Positions 1 through 9,736 of a DNA stretch of 64,000 nt are shown piece after piece (positions within the stretch are counted from its first letter, which is position 1; each line of letters opens with the position of its first letter). Under the pieces are notes generated by a model that saw only the letters and a program-made list of their open reading frames with translations, was not told the origin of the DNA and did no database searches. A program made the translations under genes and the position numbers. The stretch comes from JAJPKR01 sp050746125 (GTDB lineage Bacteria; Acidobacteriota; Terriglobia; Terriglobales; SCQP01), in NCBI GenBank assembly GCA_050746125.1, contig JBOGKX010000195.1, forward strand, positions 5,538 to 69,537, written 5' to 3'.

Positions 1-452
1 AAGCAGACCGTAATAGACGCCGCGCCGGCGCGCCACGACGCTGCACGTCCATTTCGTCGCCGGCTGCGCCGGCACCGCCAGCAGCGCCGGCTCGGCGGAA
101 AAGCCGAGCGCGGCAGCACCCTCCTCTTCGGCGGCCCGCACGGCGAGGAGCAGGCGGCGGGCGCGCACCCGCTGCTGCCGAATTTCAAAGACCAGCGACC
201 ATTCCCTGCCTTGCACCGCCCGCTCCCGTCCCGCGACCGGTACCACTACTAACTCGTCGAGCCATCCGCGCGAGTGCAGCCAATCGCCGGCGGCGACGAG
301 AACGAGCGCCGCAAGCGCCAGCTGTGCCAGCAGCCGCAGGGCGGAAGAAAATGGCGCGCCGAGCAGCAAGAGCGCGACCGCGAACCACAGCCACAATAGC
401 CGCGCGCCGGGCACGGGCATGACGCCACCGCCCCGCCCTAAGCTCTGCCGCA

Positions 453-453
<1 letters not shown>
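1..453 (-). CDS. DUF58 domain protein, N-terminal part (cut by window edge)
   Basis: An open frame from an ATG at 453 runs to the left edge without a stop and gives 151 residues of a larger protein. Two hydrophobic segments (about residues 19-34 and 40-56) form a membrane hairpin. The visible part ends at RRRGVYYG (142-149), which resembles the RG-Y motif near the start of DUF58 domains. The start overlaps the MoxR stop by one base (TGATG), so translation is probably coupled. DUF58 proteins are habitual partners of MoxR ATPases, often with a vWA-like fold further on. The C-terminal two thirds cannot be seen. Confidence 0.85.
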
Positions 454-1434
<981 letters not shown>

Positions 1435-1442
<8 letters not shown>

Positions 1443-2538
1443 GGTTTAAGGAGTTGAAAGCGGCGACGATTTCTTCCGGGCTGGCGGCGGGTGGCGTTGC
1501 TTCCTCGCGCCCCGCCTCCCGCAGGCAAAAAGCCAATAAGCTGCGCGGCGGAATAGCCCGACGCAATAGGCGAATATAACCTTGCCTCGCGCTCTCCACC
1601 TCCAGCGCGCCGGCCTCGACCATGCCGCTGGGCGGCGGCGGCCAGGCCGGAGCCCAACGCCAGACCGCCAAAGCGAAAAGGCAAAACAACGCCAGAATCC
1701 CGACACGCAGATGGTAGCGGGCGAAGAGCCAGGCCATACCGCGCCGATTAACTAGGCCGTGGCGTGTTTCATCCACCACAACCCGCGGCCGTCCGCCAAC
1801 GAGCCATAGCAAGAGCGGCGTATTGGCGGCGACGCGAACCTGGCGGTTCGTCAAAAATGTCGCATCGCTCGCCACCACCACGCTGCCCCGCCCCAGGCGC
1901 CGAGTCAACATGACGGCATGGCCGGCATGCAAATAGACCGGGATCCAGCCGGGCTCGCGCGGCTCGAGATAGCCGTCGCTCGAGATCGGCAGCGGCGCGG
2001 AAAGCAGCCCGCGGGGATCAAGCGGCCAAGCCGCGCTCGCCCCCGCCTTAGGCGGAATCGGGCGGGCGGCTGGCGCCGCGGTCATGGCGCGAGCTGCCGC
2101 ATAGGGATGCTGCTTAAGGCCGAGCCAGCGCCATAAGTCGGGCGGCTGCCAGGCCGGCGGCGGCTCCTTTCGCGCCAGTGCTACAGCCAAGGGGATAGGC
2201 GGGGGAGGAGCCGGCTCCAGCCAGACCAGCCGCCCGCCCGCCAGCACGAAACCGTATAGCGCCTCGGCCGTATCGGGCGGCAGGTAACCGGAGGCGATAA
2301 AAAAGCGGGTGGTACTGGCTGGCGAGATGCCGATCCGGTCTCCGTCAAAGTCGCGCTCGACTTTCGGGCCGGTGCGCGCCAAGCCGTCGAAGAACAGGCT
2401 GGTGCCGACGGGATCGCTGCGGAGGCTGGAGAAGCCAGGATAGGCGTCCCGACGGAAGCGCGCCGCCAGGGCCAGGCTGGCGACAACGGCGAAGCCGGCC
2501 AGCAGCGCCAAGCAAGCGAAAACGCGGCGCGCCCTCAT
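1435..2538 (-). CDS. DUF4350 domain membrane protein
   Basis: The frame is open further upstream, but the ATG at 2538 is preferred because it forms an ATGA overlap with the DUF4129 stop and begins a clear signal anchor (residues 5-27). This gives 367 residues. The N-terminal region with YPGFSSLRSDPVGTS resembles DUF4350, a domain with a Rossmann-like fold found beside MoxR genes. A second membrane segment (about residues 285-305) precedes a cytoplasmic tail, so the central domain is probably extracytoplasmic. It is the third gene of the five-gene MoxR operon. Its molecular activity is unknown. Confidence 0.8.
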
Positions 2539-3317
2539 GCACGGCTCTCCATCAAAAGCCGCTGGCGCGCGACGAACTCGGCCAATGCGGCGCGATCGAG
2601 CGCGCGCTCGCCATACCAAACTTGATCGAAGCGCGCCGCTTGGGCGGCGAAGAGGTCGCCGAGCTCCCCGCTGCCGGCAGGGGAGCGAATGGCGCGCAGG
2701 CGGCGGCGCAACTCCCGTTCGTACTCCCAATTGGTGCGGTCGCGCCGGATGATAATGAGCTGCTCGGTCGCCAGCGCCGCCAGGCCGGCGAGAAAGGAGG
2801 CGCGCAGCGCGCCGCGAAAATCGCCGGCAGCTTCGAGCTGCCGGCAGAGCGCCAGCCATTCACTTTCAGGCCGATCGCTGGCGATGGCGGTGTCGAAATC
2901 GGCGGGAGAGGTGGCAACGCTCAACCCCAGCCGCGCGCGGCCTCGTGGCCCGCGCCTCAGGCCGTACCAAGCGAGCAGCAACGCCAGGACCGCAGCCAAA
3001 GCGATCAATCCCCATCCCCAAGCGGAGATGGAACCGTGCGAGGAGGGGAGGACCGGGGCGGGCCTGCCGACGATCCAGCGCAACAGCCGCTCGATAAGAT
3101 GGATCAGGGCGCGGACGACGCCGCCGAACCAGTGCCCGAGCGCGAGCAGGGCGCGGCCCAGGAAGTTATGCCACAGCCATGAGTCGCCGGCCGGCGGTCG
3201 AGGAGCGCCGTGCCAGGCATAAGAGCCGCCGGCCGCCTCGGTGCGCAGGGCGGCGCGCAATTGCGCCGTCTGCGCGGCGCGCACCGCGGCGGCGCAAGCC
3301 GGCGTGGTACAGATCAC
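2535..3317 (-). CDS. DUF4129 domain membrane protein
   Basis: This 260-residue protein starts at a GTG that overlaps the preceding stop (GTGA). A hydrophobic or amphipathic stretch near residues 50-85 and a clear membrane segment at about 100-120 are followed by a cytoplasmic DUF4129 domain (about 175-260) with the pattern ALRASFLAGLAALATEQLI and TNWEYERELRRR. DUF4129 proteins accompany MoxR/DUF58 operons and sometimes carry transglutaminase domains, which are absent here. The stop overlaps the DUF4350 start. The role is inferred only from this conserved context. Confidence 0.8.
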   Translation of the reverse strand: MICTTPACAAAVRAAQTAQLRAALRTEAAGGSYAWHGAPRPPAGDSWLWHNFLGRALLALGHWFGGVVRALIHLIERLLRWIVGRPAPVLPSSHGSISAWGWGLIALAAVLALLLAWYGLRRGPRGRARLGLSVATSPADFDTAIASDRPESEWLALCRQLEAAGDFRGALRASFLAGLAALATEQLIIIRRDRTNWEYERELRRRLRAIRSPAGSGELGDLFAAQAARFDQVWYGERALDRAALAEFVARQRLLMESRA

Positions 3318-4099
3318 GCTTGGCCTCCTCCTACCAGCCAGGGGGACGGCTCAACTTCCGCTTCTAGCGCGGCCAGCCGCGTGCGCAAGTCGGCGCCGCT
3401 CGCCACGGCCTCGGCATGCCAGTAGACCAGCGCGGCCACCGACTTGAACCACGGGTCGAAAAGCAGATAAAGCCCGCCGGCGATGGCCAGCAGCAGCGTC
3501 GAGTTCTCGACAAACGGCAGGGAGCGGATCACGCTGCCTTGCGCGCCGGTCAATGCGGCAAAAATGGCCGGAGCGATCACGGCCGCGGCGGCAGCATCCA
3601 CGGCCAACAGCAGCGCGGCGAGACAACCGACCAGTAGCGGCGGAAACCAACTGCCGTAATGATTCCAAGCCAGCGCGGCGGCGCGTCGCAGCCGGCCGGT
3701 AAGCGGGTAGAGCTGAGCGGCGAAATACACCGGGATCAACAGGAAGAGCAGCGGTAGGCTCGCCAGCCACAGCAGGATCAGCAAAGAACGGACAGCTAAT
3801 TCGCGTGCCGCACGGTCCGGCCCGGGGCCGCCTCGCTGCTGGCCCGCCAAGCGGCGCAGGAAAATGCCATCTGTCACGATCTTGACCGTGTAAAGGGCAG
3901 TTAACAACAGCGCCCAGGCGGCGATCTGCTCAGGGCGCGCCGCCCAGCCGGCCAAGCGCGTGAGTACCCATACCGCGGCAGCCACAAAGGGCGCCGCGCC
4001 AAGGTAATAGACCCAAGCGTCGTGCCCGAAGGCAGCGAGCAGCAACTCCGTGGCTTGCTCGATTGGCTCCATCCGTCCACTCGCAATCGGCCTTAGCAT
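3314..4099 (-). CDS. polytopic membrane protein of the MoxR operon
   Basis: A 261-residue hydrophobic protein with about five predicted membrane segments and a short soluble C-terminal tail (residues 225-261). The first annotated codon is uncertain: a second ATG at 4072 (MEPIEQATE) also fits. It is the first gene of the MoxR operon and its stop overlaps the GTG of the DUF4129 gene. Similar unannotated membrane proteins occur in this position in related clusters. No catalytic motif was recognised, so no function is assigned. Confidence 0.7.
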   Translation of the reverse strand: MLRPIASGRMEPIEQATELLLAAFGHDAWVYYLGAAPFVAAAVWVLTRLAGWAARPEQIAAWALLLTALYTVKIVTDGIFLRRLAGQQRGGPGPDRAARELAVRSLLILLWLASLPLLFLLIPVYFAAQLYPLTGRLRRAAALAWNHYGSWFPPLLVGCLAALLLAVDAAAAAVIAPAIFAALTGAQGSVIRSLPFVENSTLLLAIAGGLYLLFDPWFKSVAALVYWHAEAVASGADLRTRLAALEAEVEPSPWLVGGGQA

Positions 4100-4246
4100 C
4101 GCACGCCCGGCTCCGGTTTCAAACGAGCAAAAGCGCCGTAGGTCGCGCAGAGGCCATGGGGGGCCGCGCCAGCGTACAAACCTCGGTGCCAGGGCGGCAT
4201 CCCTCTGACCTGAGCGCCACGCCTAGGGCGAAAGGAATCGGATCGC

Positions 4247-5173
4247 GTGCTCGCAGCCCTAATGCTCTGGAACGAACCCAACAATCTCTCTCACTGGAAC
4301 TTTCAGCTCGACCCCGAATGGCGGCGTTATGGACGAATGATTCGGCTGGCGGCACGCGCGGCGCGCGAGTGCGCGCCCGGCCTACCGGTCGTAGCCGGCG
4401 GCATCTCGCCGATTGATCCACAGTTCGTTCGCCTACTCGCTGGACAGGGCGCGCTCGATGACGTTGATGCGATCGGCATCCACGGCTTCCCCCTGGATTG
4501 GAATCATTGGAGCATCCACCAATGGCCGGAGAAAATCGCCGAGGTCGCGGCGGCCACCGATAAAGCCATCTGGATTACGGAGGCAGGCGCCTCGAGCTTC
4601 GGCGCGGAAGAAGTGCAAGCTTTCGGGCTGGATGCGATGGCGCGCTTGCTCGCCGCCGCGCCGGTCGAGCAAGTCTTTTGGTATAGCCTCCTCGACCTAC
4701 CTGGCACTTGGACCGCCACCACCCGCCATAAGGAGAGCGAAGGGAGCGCCTACTACCGTCATTACTACATGGGTTTGATCCGCGCCGATGGGACGCCCAA
4801 GCTGGCCGCAGCTCATTTCCCCGCCTCATTCGGCCTTTGCCAATGGTTTCATTTCGAGGATCCGCGCTTGGCACGGGCGGTGGAGTGGCTAAGGCGCCTA
4901 GGGGTTCGCAAGCTGCGGACCGGCTTGAGTTGGGCCGATTGGTTCCGGCCTGGCGCCGAATCCTGGTTCGATCGGCAAATGGCGGCGCTGGCCGAGTTCG
5001 AAGTGACGCTAACGCTTTGTTTCACTCCCGCCCACCTCGGCCTGGAGCCGCATTACGCGAGCCCGCCGCGACGGGCCGAGGATTTCGCCGATTTCTGCCG
5101 CTGGACACTCGAGCGCTATCGCGACTGCCGCGAGCCCGCCTCCGCCCGTGGCCTCGAATTGGGCGTGGTGTGA
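4247..5173 (+). CDS. glycoside hydrolase-like (beta/alpha)8 barrel with permuted halves (GH39/beta-xylosidase-like)
   Basis: A 308-residue protein starting at GTG 4247, ten bases after AAAGGA; an ATG at 4262 (MLWNEPNN) is the alternative. The N-terminal half looks like the second half of a clan-A glycosidase: WNEPNN with the likely acid/base Glu10 and ITEAGAS with the likely nucleophile Glu112. The C-terminal half (about 196-308) looks like the first half of such a barrel (LGVRKLRTGLSWADWF, TLTLCFTPAHLG). It ends at RGLELGVV, where a normal barrel would run on into WNEP. Clan-A catalytic residues are seen directly; the permutation is inferred. The substrate is unknown. It is the first gene of the CgeB glycan cluster and ends one base before the epimerase start. 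Confidence 0.75.
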   Translation: MLAALMLWNEPNNLSHWNFQLDPEWRRYGRMIRLAARAARECAPGLPVVAGGISPIDPQFVRLLAGQGALDDVDAIGIHGFPLDWNHWSIHQWPEKIAEVAAATDKAIWITEAGASSFGAEEVQAFGLDAMARLLAAAPVEQVFWYSLLDLPGTWTATTRHKESEGSAYYRHYYMGLIRADGTPKLAAAHFPASFGLCQWFHFEDPRLARAVEWLRRLGVRKLRTGLSWADWFRPGAESWFDRQMAALAEFEVTLTLCFTPAHLGLEPHYASPPRRAEDFADFCRWTLERYRDCREPASARGLELGVV

Positions 5174-5174
5174 C

Positions 5175-6335
5175 ATGCCGCATGTGCTCATCACCGGCGG
5201 CGCGGGTTTCGTGGGCGGCCATTTGGCCGAGCGCCTGCTGCGCGAAGGTTGCCGGGTGCGGCTGCTCGATAATTTTTCCCCCCAGGTACACGGCGACCAA
5301 GGCCCCGCCGCGCTGCCTGCCAGCTTGCGTCGCGACTGCGAATTGCGGCGCGGCGACGTGACCTCACCCTCCGTCCTCGATCGCGCCCTGGCGGGCATCG
5401 ATGCCGTGGTTCATTGCGCCGCCGCAGTCGGCGTGGGCCAAAGCATGTATCGGATCGCCGATTACTGTCGCAACAACGTACTCGGCACCGCCGAACTGCT
5501 GCAAGCCATCCTCCGCCGCCGGCAGCGGCCGCGCGGCGGCATGGTCGAACGCATCGTCGTTGCCAGTTCCATGTCCATCTACGGCGAAGGCCGCTACCTT
5601 TGCCCAGCTTGCGCGCCGGAACGCGTTTCCTGGCCAGTGCCGCCGCGCCCGCGCTCCCAACTCGAGCGGCGGCAGTGGGATCCGCTCTGCCCCCGTTGCG
5701 GCGGCGTTCTCGCCGCGCAACCGACGGATGAGACGAAGGCGCCCGATCCGCAATCGATATACGCCGTCACCAAGCTGACGCAAGAACAGATGGTGTTGAA
5801 TTTCGCACGCGCCTACGGCCTGCCCGCGATGGCGCTACGTTTCTTCAATATCTACGGCCCGCGCCAGGCGCTCGCCAACCCTTATACGGGCGTCGTCGCC
5901 ATCCTGGCCGCCCGCTTGCGCGCCGGCCTGCCGGTCACGCTCTTCGAAGATGGCGAGCAGCGCCGTGATTTTGTCAGCGTCCACGATGTCGCCGCCGCCT
6001 GCGTCGCCGCGCTCGGCGGCGATGGCGGCAGCGGCGTTTACAACATCGCTTCCGGCGAGGCGATCACGATCCGCCGCTTGGCCGAAATGGTAGCTGAGAC
6101 GCTCGGCGCGCCGCTCGAACTGGCTCCTCTCGGCCGCTATCGAATTGGGGACATTCGCCACTGCACAGCCGAGATCGACCGCGCCCGCCGTGAAATCCAT
6201 TTTCGCCCTCAGATCGGGCTGCGGGCAGGCTTGCGCGAGCTGGCCGCCTGGCTCGATTCGCAGAAGCCGCTGCCGCGCACGGCTGGCCTCGCGATCGCCA
6301 ACCAGGAATTGCGCACCTTTGGCCTGGGAGGGTAG
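5175..6335 (+). CDS. NAD-dependent nucleotide-sugar epimerase, dTDP-L-rhamnose 4-epimerase-like, with Cys4 insertion
   Basis: An extended-SDR enzyme of 386 residues. The start at 5175 is chosen because MPHVLITGGAGFVGGH places the glycine-rich NAD site at residues 8-16; the longer frame upstream lies inside the preceding gene. The catalytic pair is Y196-K200 (YAVTK), with Ser132/133 before it. Between strand and active site lies an insertion with CPAC (143-146) and CPRC (172-175), resembling a zinc ribbon. Such an insertion is known in dTDP-L-rhamnose 4-epimerases of the WbiB type, which make dTDP-6-deoxy-L-talose. Sugar specificity is inferred. It begins one base after the barrel gene and stops two bases before the GT4 gene. 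Confidence 0.88.
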   Translation: MPHVLITGGAGFVGGHLAERLLREGCRVRLLDNFSPQVHGDQGPAALPASLRRDCELRRGDVTSPSVLDRALAGIDAVVHCAAAVGVGQSMYRIADYCRNNVLGTAELLQAILRRRQRPRGGMVERIVVASSMSIYGEGRYLCPACAPERVSWPVPPRPRSQLERRQWDPLCPRCGGVLAAQPTDETKAPDPQSIYAVTKLTQEQMVLNFARAYGLPAMALRFFNIYGPRQALANPYTGVVAILAARLRAGLPVTLFEDGEQRRDFVSVHDVAAACVAALGGDGGSGVYNIASGEAITIRRLAEMVAETLGAPLELAPLGRYRIGDIRHCTAEIDRARREIHFRPQIGLRAGLRELAAWLDSQKPLPRTAGLAIANQELRTFGLGG

Positions 6336-6337
6336 CG

Positions 6338-7447
6338 ATGAGGATTCTACTGACCGCTGATACTTATGGCGGTGTCGGCAGCTTCGCCCGCGAATTGGCC
6401 CTCGGATTGGCCGAGCGCGGCCACGTCATCGTTCTCGCCAGCCTGGGCGAACCAACCGACACTACCTGGATAGGCGACCGCGCGATATCGTTTCACCGCT
6501 CGCCGCTGCGCCTGGAGTGGATGTCCGCCGGCGCCGAGGATCTAGCCGCCAGCCGGCGTTGGCTGGAAGGGCTAATCGCCGCCTTCGCGCCCGACTTGCT
6601 GCACGCCAATCAGTTCGCGTTCGCGTGCTTTGCCGCCACATTGCCGGTGGTTCTTACCGTCCATAGCGACGTCGTCTCCTGGTGGCGCGCGGTTCATGGA
6701 GCCGCGCCGCCCTCCCCGTGGCGCGAGTGGTATGGCGAACTGGCGGCCGGCGCTTTAGCCGCGGCTTCTGCCGTGGTCGTCCCCTCTGCCGCCGCCGCCG
6801 CCGATCTGCGCGCCAGCTTCGGCTTTGCCGGCCCGATTGCGCTGATCGCCAACGGCCTGACGCCGCTGCCGCCAACTTCGCCGCCACGGCGGCAAGACAT
6901 CACGGCCATCGCCGCCGGACGGCTCTGGGATGCCGGCAAGCAAATCCAACTCCTTTTGCGGCCCGATTTGCCTTTGCCCGTGCGAATCGCCGGACCCAGC
7001 CAGCCCCCAATCGGCGCCGGCGCAAGCGCCGCCGCCTTCCCCGCACTTCCCCAAATCACGCTGCTGGGCGAGATGAGCAGGCGGGCGCTCGCCGCCGAAT
7101 TTGGCCGCGCCAGCGTCTTCATCGGCCCCAGCCGTTACGAACCTTTCGGCCTTGCCGCGCTCGAGGCCGCTTCGGCCGGCTGCGCCCTACTGCTCAACGA
7201 CATCCCTAGCTATCGCGAAATCTGGGGAGCGACCGCAGCCTATTTCCGGCGCGACGATGGCGACAGCCTGGTTCGCCAGCTGCAAGCTCTCGCCGCCGAC
7301 GACCCGCGACGGCGCCGCCTCGCCTCCGCCGCGCGCCATCGCGCCCGGCGCCTCTACTCACGCCGCCGCATGACGGCGCACTACCTGCGGCTTTACTGCT
7401 CTCTCGCCTCGCGCGCAACCCGGGCACGCGCGGCGGCGGCCGCGTGA
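6338..7447 (+). CDS. glycosyltransferase family 4 (GT-B fold)
   Basis: A 369-residue retaining glycosyltransferase. The N-terminal GT4 motif GGVGSFA (11-17) binds the acceptor side; the C-terminal donor-binding domain carries the E-x7-E signature within GPSRYEPFGLAALEA (Glu268 and Glu276). The protein has no membrane segment and is expected to be cytoplasmic or peripheral. It lies two bases after the epimerase and overlaps the next CgeB gene by four bases, so the genes are probably translated together. It is likely to transfer a nucleotide-sugar-derived residue made by the cluster, though donor and acceptor are not evident. Confidence 0.9.
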   Translation: MRILLTADTYGGVGSFARELALGLAERGHVIVLASLGEPTDTTWIGDRAISFHRSPLRLEWMSAGAEDLAASRRWLEGLIAAFAPDLLHANQFAFACFAATLPVVLTVHSDVVSWWRAVHGAAPPSPWREWYGELAAGALAAASAVVVPSAAAAADLRASFGFAGPIALIANGLTPLPPTSPPRRQDITAIAAGRLWDAGKQIQLLLRPDLPLPVRIAGPSQPPIGAGASAAAFPALPQITLLGEMSRRALAAEFGRASVFIGPSRYEPFGLAALEAASAGCALLLNDIPSYREIWGATAAYFRRDDGDSLVRQLQALAADDPRRRRLASAARHRARRLYSRRRMTAHYLRLYCSLASRATRARAAAAA

Positions 7448-8571
7448 ACGCCATGGAAATCCGCATCTTCGCCCATTCCTGGCTTTCCGACTGGAACCAC
7501 GGCAATGTCCACTTCTTGCGCGGCCTGGCGCGCGCCCTGATCGCTCTAGGCCATCGCGTGGGCTTGTTCGAATCCTTGCCCGGCCCCTGGGGTGGATGGT
7601 CGCTGGCCCACTTGATATCCGAAGAACCGATGCAGGCGATGGCCGCAGTGGCGGAGTTTCGCCGCGCCTACGCCGATCTGCCCGTCCGCTTCTATGCCCT
7701 GGGCACTCAGGCGGCGCGTTTGGAAAGCCGCCTCGAGGACCTCGTGCGGGGGGCCGATTTGGTGCTGGTCCACGAATGGAATCCGCCGGAACTGCTAGCC
7801 GCGTTGGTCGAACTCCGGCGCCGGAAACGCTTTCTCCTCTTGTTCCACGACACGCATCATCGCGCCGTGAGCGATCCGGCGGCGCTAGCTTCCCTGCCGC
7901 TCGCCGCTTGCGATGCCGTGTTGGTCTTCGGGGCGGCCTTGCGCCGGCATTATGCTCGACTGGGTTGCCCGCGCGTCTTCGTCTGGCACGAGGCCGCCGA
8001 CGAAACGCAATTCCAACCCGCCACCGCCGAAATCGAACAAGACGTGCTCTGGATCGGCAACTGGGGCGACGGAGAGCGCGACGCCGCGGTGCGGGAGTTT
8101 CTGTTGCGGCCGGCGGCATCGCTGCCGGAGGCCCGTTTCGCGGTACACGGCGTCCGTTATCCCGAGGCGGCGCGGCGCGAGTTGCGCGCCGCCGGCATTC
8201 GCCAGCGTGGTTACTTGCCCAATCTGCGCGCGCCGGCCGCCTATGCCGCCAGCCGCCTGACGCTCCATATCCCCCGCGGGCCTTATCGAGAGCAATTGGC
8301 CGGCATTCCCACCATCCGCGTCTTCGAGGCGCTGGCCTGCGGGCGGGCGCTGTTGTGCGCCCCGTGGCGGGACACGGAAGGCCTGTTCGAACCCGGCGCC
8401 GATTTTGTCGTCGCGCGCAACGGCGTCGAGATGACCGCGCTGGTGCGCGATCTGCTGCGCGATCCCGCCGCCACCGCGCGCCTCGGCAATCACGGGCGCG
8501 GCACCGTCCTCGCGCGCCACACCTGCCGCCATCGCGCGCTCGAACTCCTCGAGCTTTGCCGACGCCTATGA
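7444..8571 (+). CDS. CgeB-like glycosyltransferase, copy 1
   Basis: A 375-residue GT-B protein starting at GTG 7444 (GTGA overlap); an internal ATG three codons later is also possible. The N-terminus shows a WxxGNxxFLRGLARAL-x-GHxV pattern shared by the three consecutive CgeB proteins. The C-terminal domain (about 270-370) matches the Glyco_trans_1_2 type: IPTIRVFEALACGRALL followed by an acidic loop. CgeB is a glycosyltransferase of spore-coat glycosylation in Bacillus; in non-spore-formers the family decorates proteins or polysaccharides. The specific reaction is unknown. Confidence 0.82.
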   Translation: MNAMEIRIFAHSWLSDWNHGNVHFLRGLARALIALGHRVGLFESLPGPWGGWSLAHLISEEPMQAMAAVAEFRRAYADLPVRFYALGTQAARLESRLEDLVRGADLVLVHEWNPPELLAALVELRRRKRFLLLFHDTHHRAVSDPAALASLPLAACDAVLVFGAALRRHYARLGCPRVFVWHEAADETQFQPATAEIEQDVLWIGNWGDGERDAAVREFLLRPAASLPEARFAVHGVRYPEAARRELRAAGIRQRGYLPNLRAPAAYAASRLTLHIPRGPYREQLAGIPTIRVFEALACGRALLCAPWRDTEGLFEPGADFVVARNGVEMTALVRDLLRDPAATARLGNHGRGTVLARHTCRHRALELLELCRRL

Positions 8572-9722
8572 AGTCGCTGCGCTTTTACGTCTTCGGTTCG
8601 AGCCTGGTCTCTGCCTATTGGAACGGCGCCGCCACGTATTATCGCGGCCTATACAAGCACCTCCATGCCTTGGGCCATGCCATCACCTTCGCCGAGCCCG
8701 ACATTTACGGCCGCCAACAGCACCGCGACGCCGAGGACGTAAGCGCCTATGCGGAAGCGCGCATCTATCGCACGCGCGCCGAACTCGATACCGAACTGCG
8801 AGCAGCCGGTGACGCCGACGTGGTCGTCTTGCACAGCGGCATCGGCGCGGACGATGATTATTTGGCGCAATCGGTCATCGCCCTTGGCGGGGCCGCTCCT
8901 CCCGGCCGCCGGCCGCAAGCCATTTATTGGGATGTGGACGCGCCGGCGACACTGGCGGAAATCGAGGCACGGCAGGACCATTACCTGCGTCCGTTGTTGC
9001 CCCGCTTCGCTCACGTATTCACCTATGGCGGCGGCCAGCCGGTCGTGCGCCGCTTTCTCGCGCTAGGCGCCCGCAACTGCCTGACGATTTACAACGCCTT
9101 CGATCCCCGGACGCATTTCCGGGTGGCCCTCAACCCGGCATGGGAAACCGACCTCGCCTTCGTTGGCCATCGCCTTCCCGACCGCGAGACGCGCGTGGAG
9201 GAATATTTCATGGCCGCAGCGCGCCTCGCCCCCGCGCGGCGCTTCTTGCTAGCCGGCGCCGGCTGGGAGGGGCGGGCGCTGCCGCCGAACGTGCGCTATG
9301 CCGGCCATGCGCCCAGTCATCTGCACAACGTCATCAACAGTTCGGCCCGCGTGGTGCTCAATCTCAACCGCGAGTCCATGGCCCGCTGCGGCTTTTCACC
9401 ACCCACCCGTATCTTCGAGGCGGCGGGCGCGGCGGCGGCCGTGATCACCGATGCCTGGCCAGGAATCGACGAGTTCTTCGCCCCAGGCCGTGAAGTTCTA
9501 CTAGCCCAGGGCCCGGCGGAAATCGTCGCCGCGCTGGAGCGGCCCGACGCCGAACTGCGGCACATCGGCGAACGGATGCGCGCTCACGCGCGGCTGGTCC
9601 ATACCTATGCGCAGCGCGCCAAGCTAGTTCACGACGTGCTCATCGCGCGGCCAGCGCGGGACCACGAGGCGCCGGACCACGCCGCCAGTGTCGAGCGGGC
9701 GGCGGCAAGGGAGATTCCATAG
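8568..9722 (+). CDS. CgeB-like glycosyltransferase, copy 2
   Basis: The frame is open far upstream, but the ATG at 8568 forms an ATGA overlap with copy 1 and starts the conserved strand MKSLRFYVFGSSLVSAYWNG. The product has 384 residues. The donor-binding domain carries FSPPTRIFEAAGAAAAVITDAWPG (written here in part) followed by IDEFFAPG, typical of CgeB C-terminal domains. The last 25 residues are charged and divergent. It is clearly paralogous to the neighbouring copies in architecture but well diverged, which suggests separate acceptor or donor roles. Confidence 0.85.
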   Translation: MKSLRFYVFGSSLVSAYWNGAATYYRGLYKHLHALGHAITFAEPDIYGRQQHRDAEDVSAYAEARIYRTRAELDTELRAAGDADVVVLHSGIGADDDYLAQSVIALGGAAPPGRRPQAIYWDVDAPATLAEIEARQDHYLRPLLPRFAHVFTYGGGQPVVRRFLALGARNCLTIYNAFDPRTHFRVALNPAWETDLAFVGHRLPDRETRVEEYFMAAARLAPARRFLLAGAGWEGRALPPNVRYAGHAPSHLHNVINSSARVVLNLNRESMARCGFSPPTRIFEAAGAAAAVITDAWPGIDEFFAPGREVLLAQGPAEIVAALERPDAELRHIGERMRAHARLVHTYAQRAKLVHDVLIARPARDHEAPDHAASVERAAAREIP

Positions 9723-9736
9723 AACCACCCCGCCTT

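Noticed and set aside
4100..4246. A possible missing N-terminal half of the permuted glycosidase upstream
   Set aside because: The 147 bases before the GTG contain no frame with barrel-like motifs and are too short for half a barrel.
7596..8567. A long upstream extension of the second CgeB gene
   Set aside because: The extension overlaps CgeB copy 1 in another frame and is Arg-rich; the conserved domain starts at 8568 in an ATGA junction.
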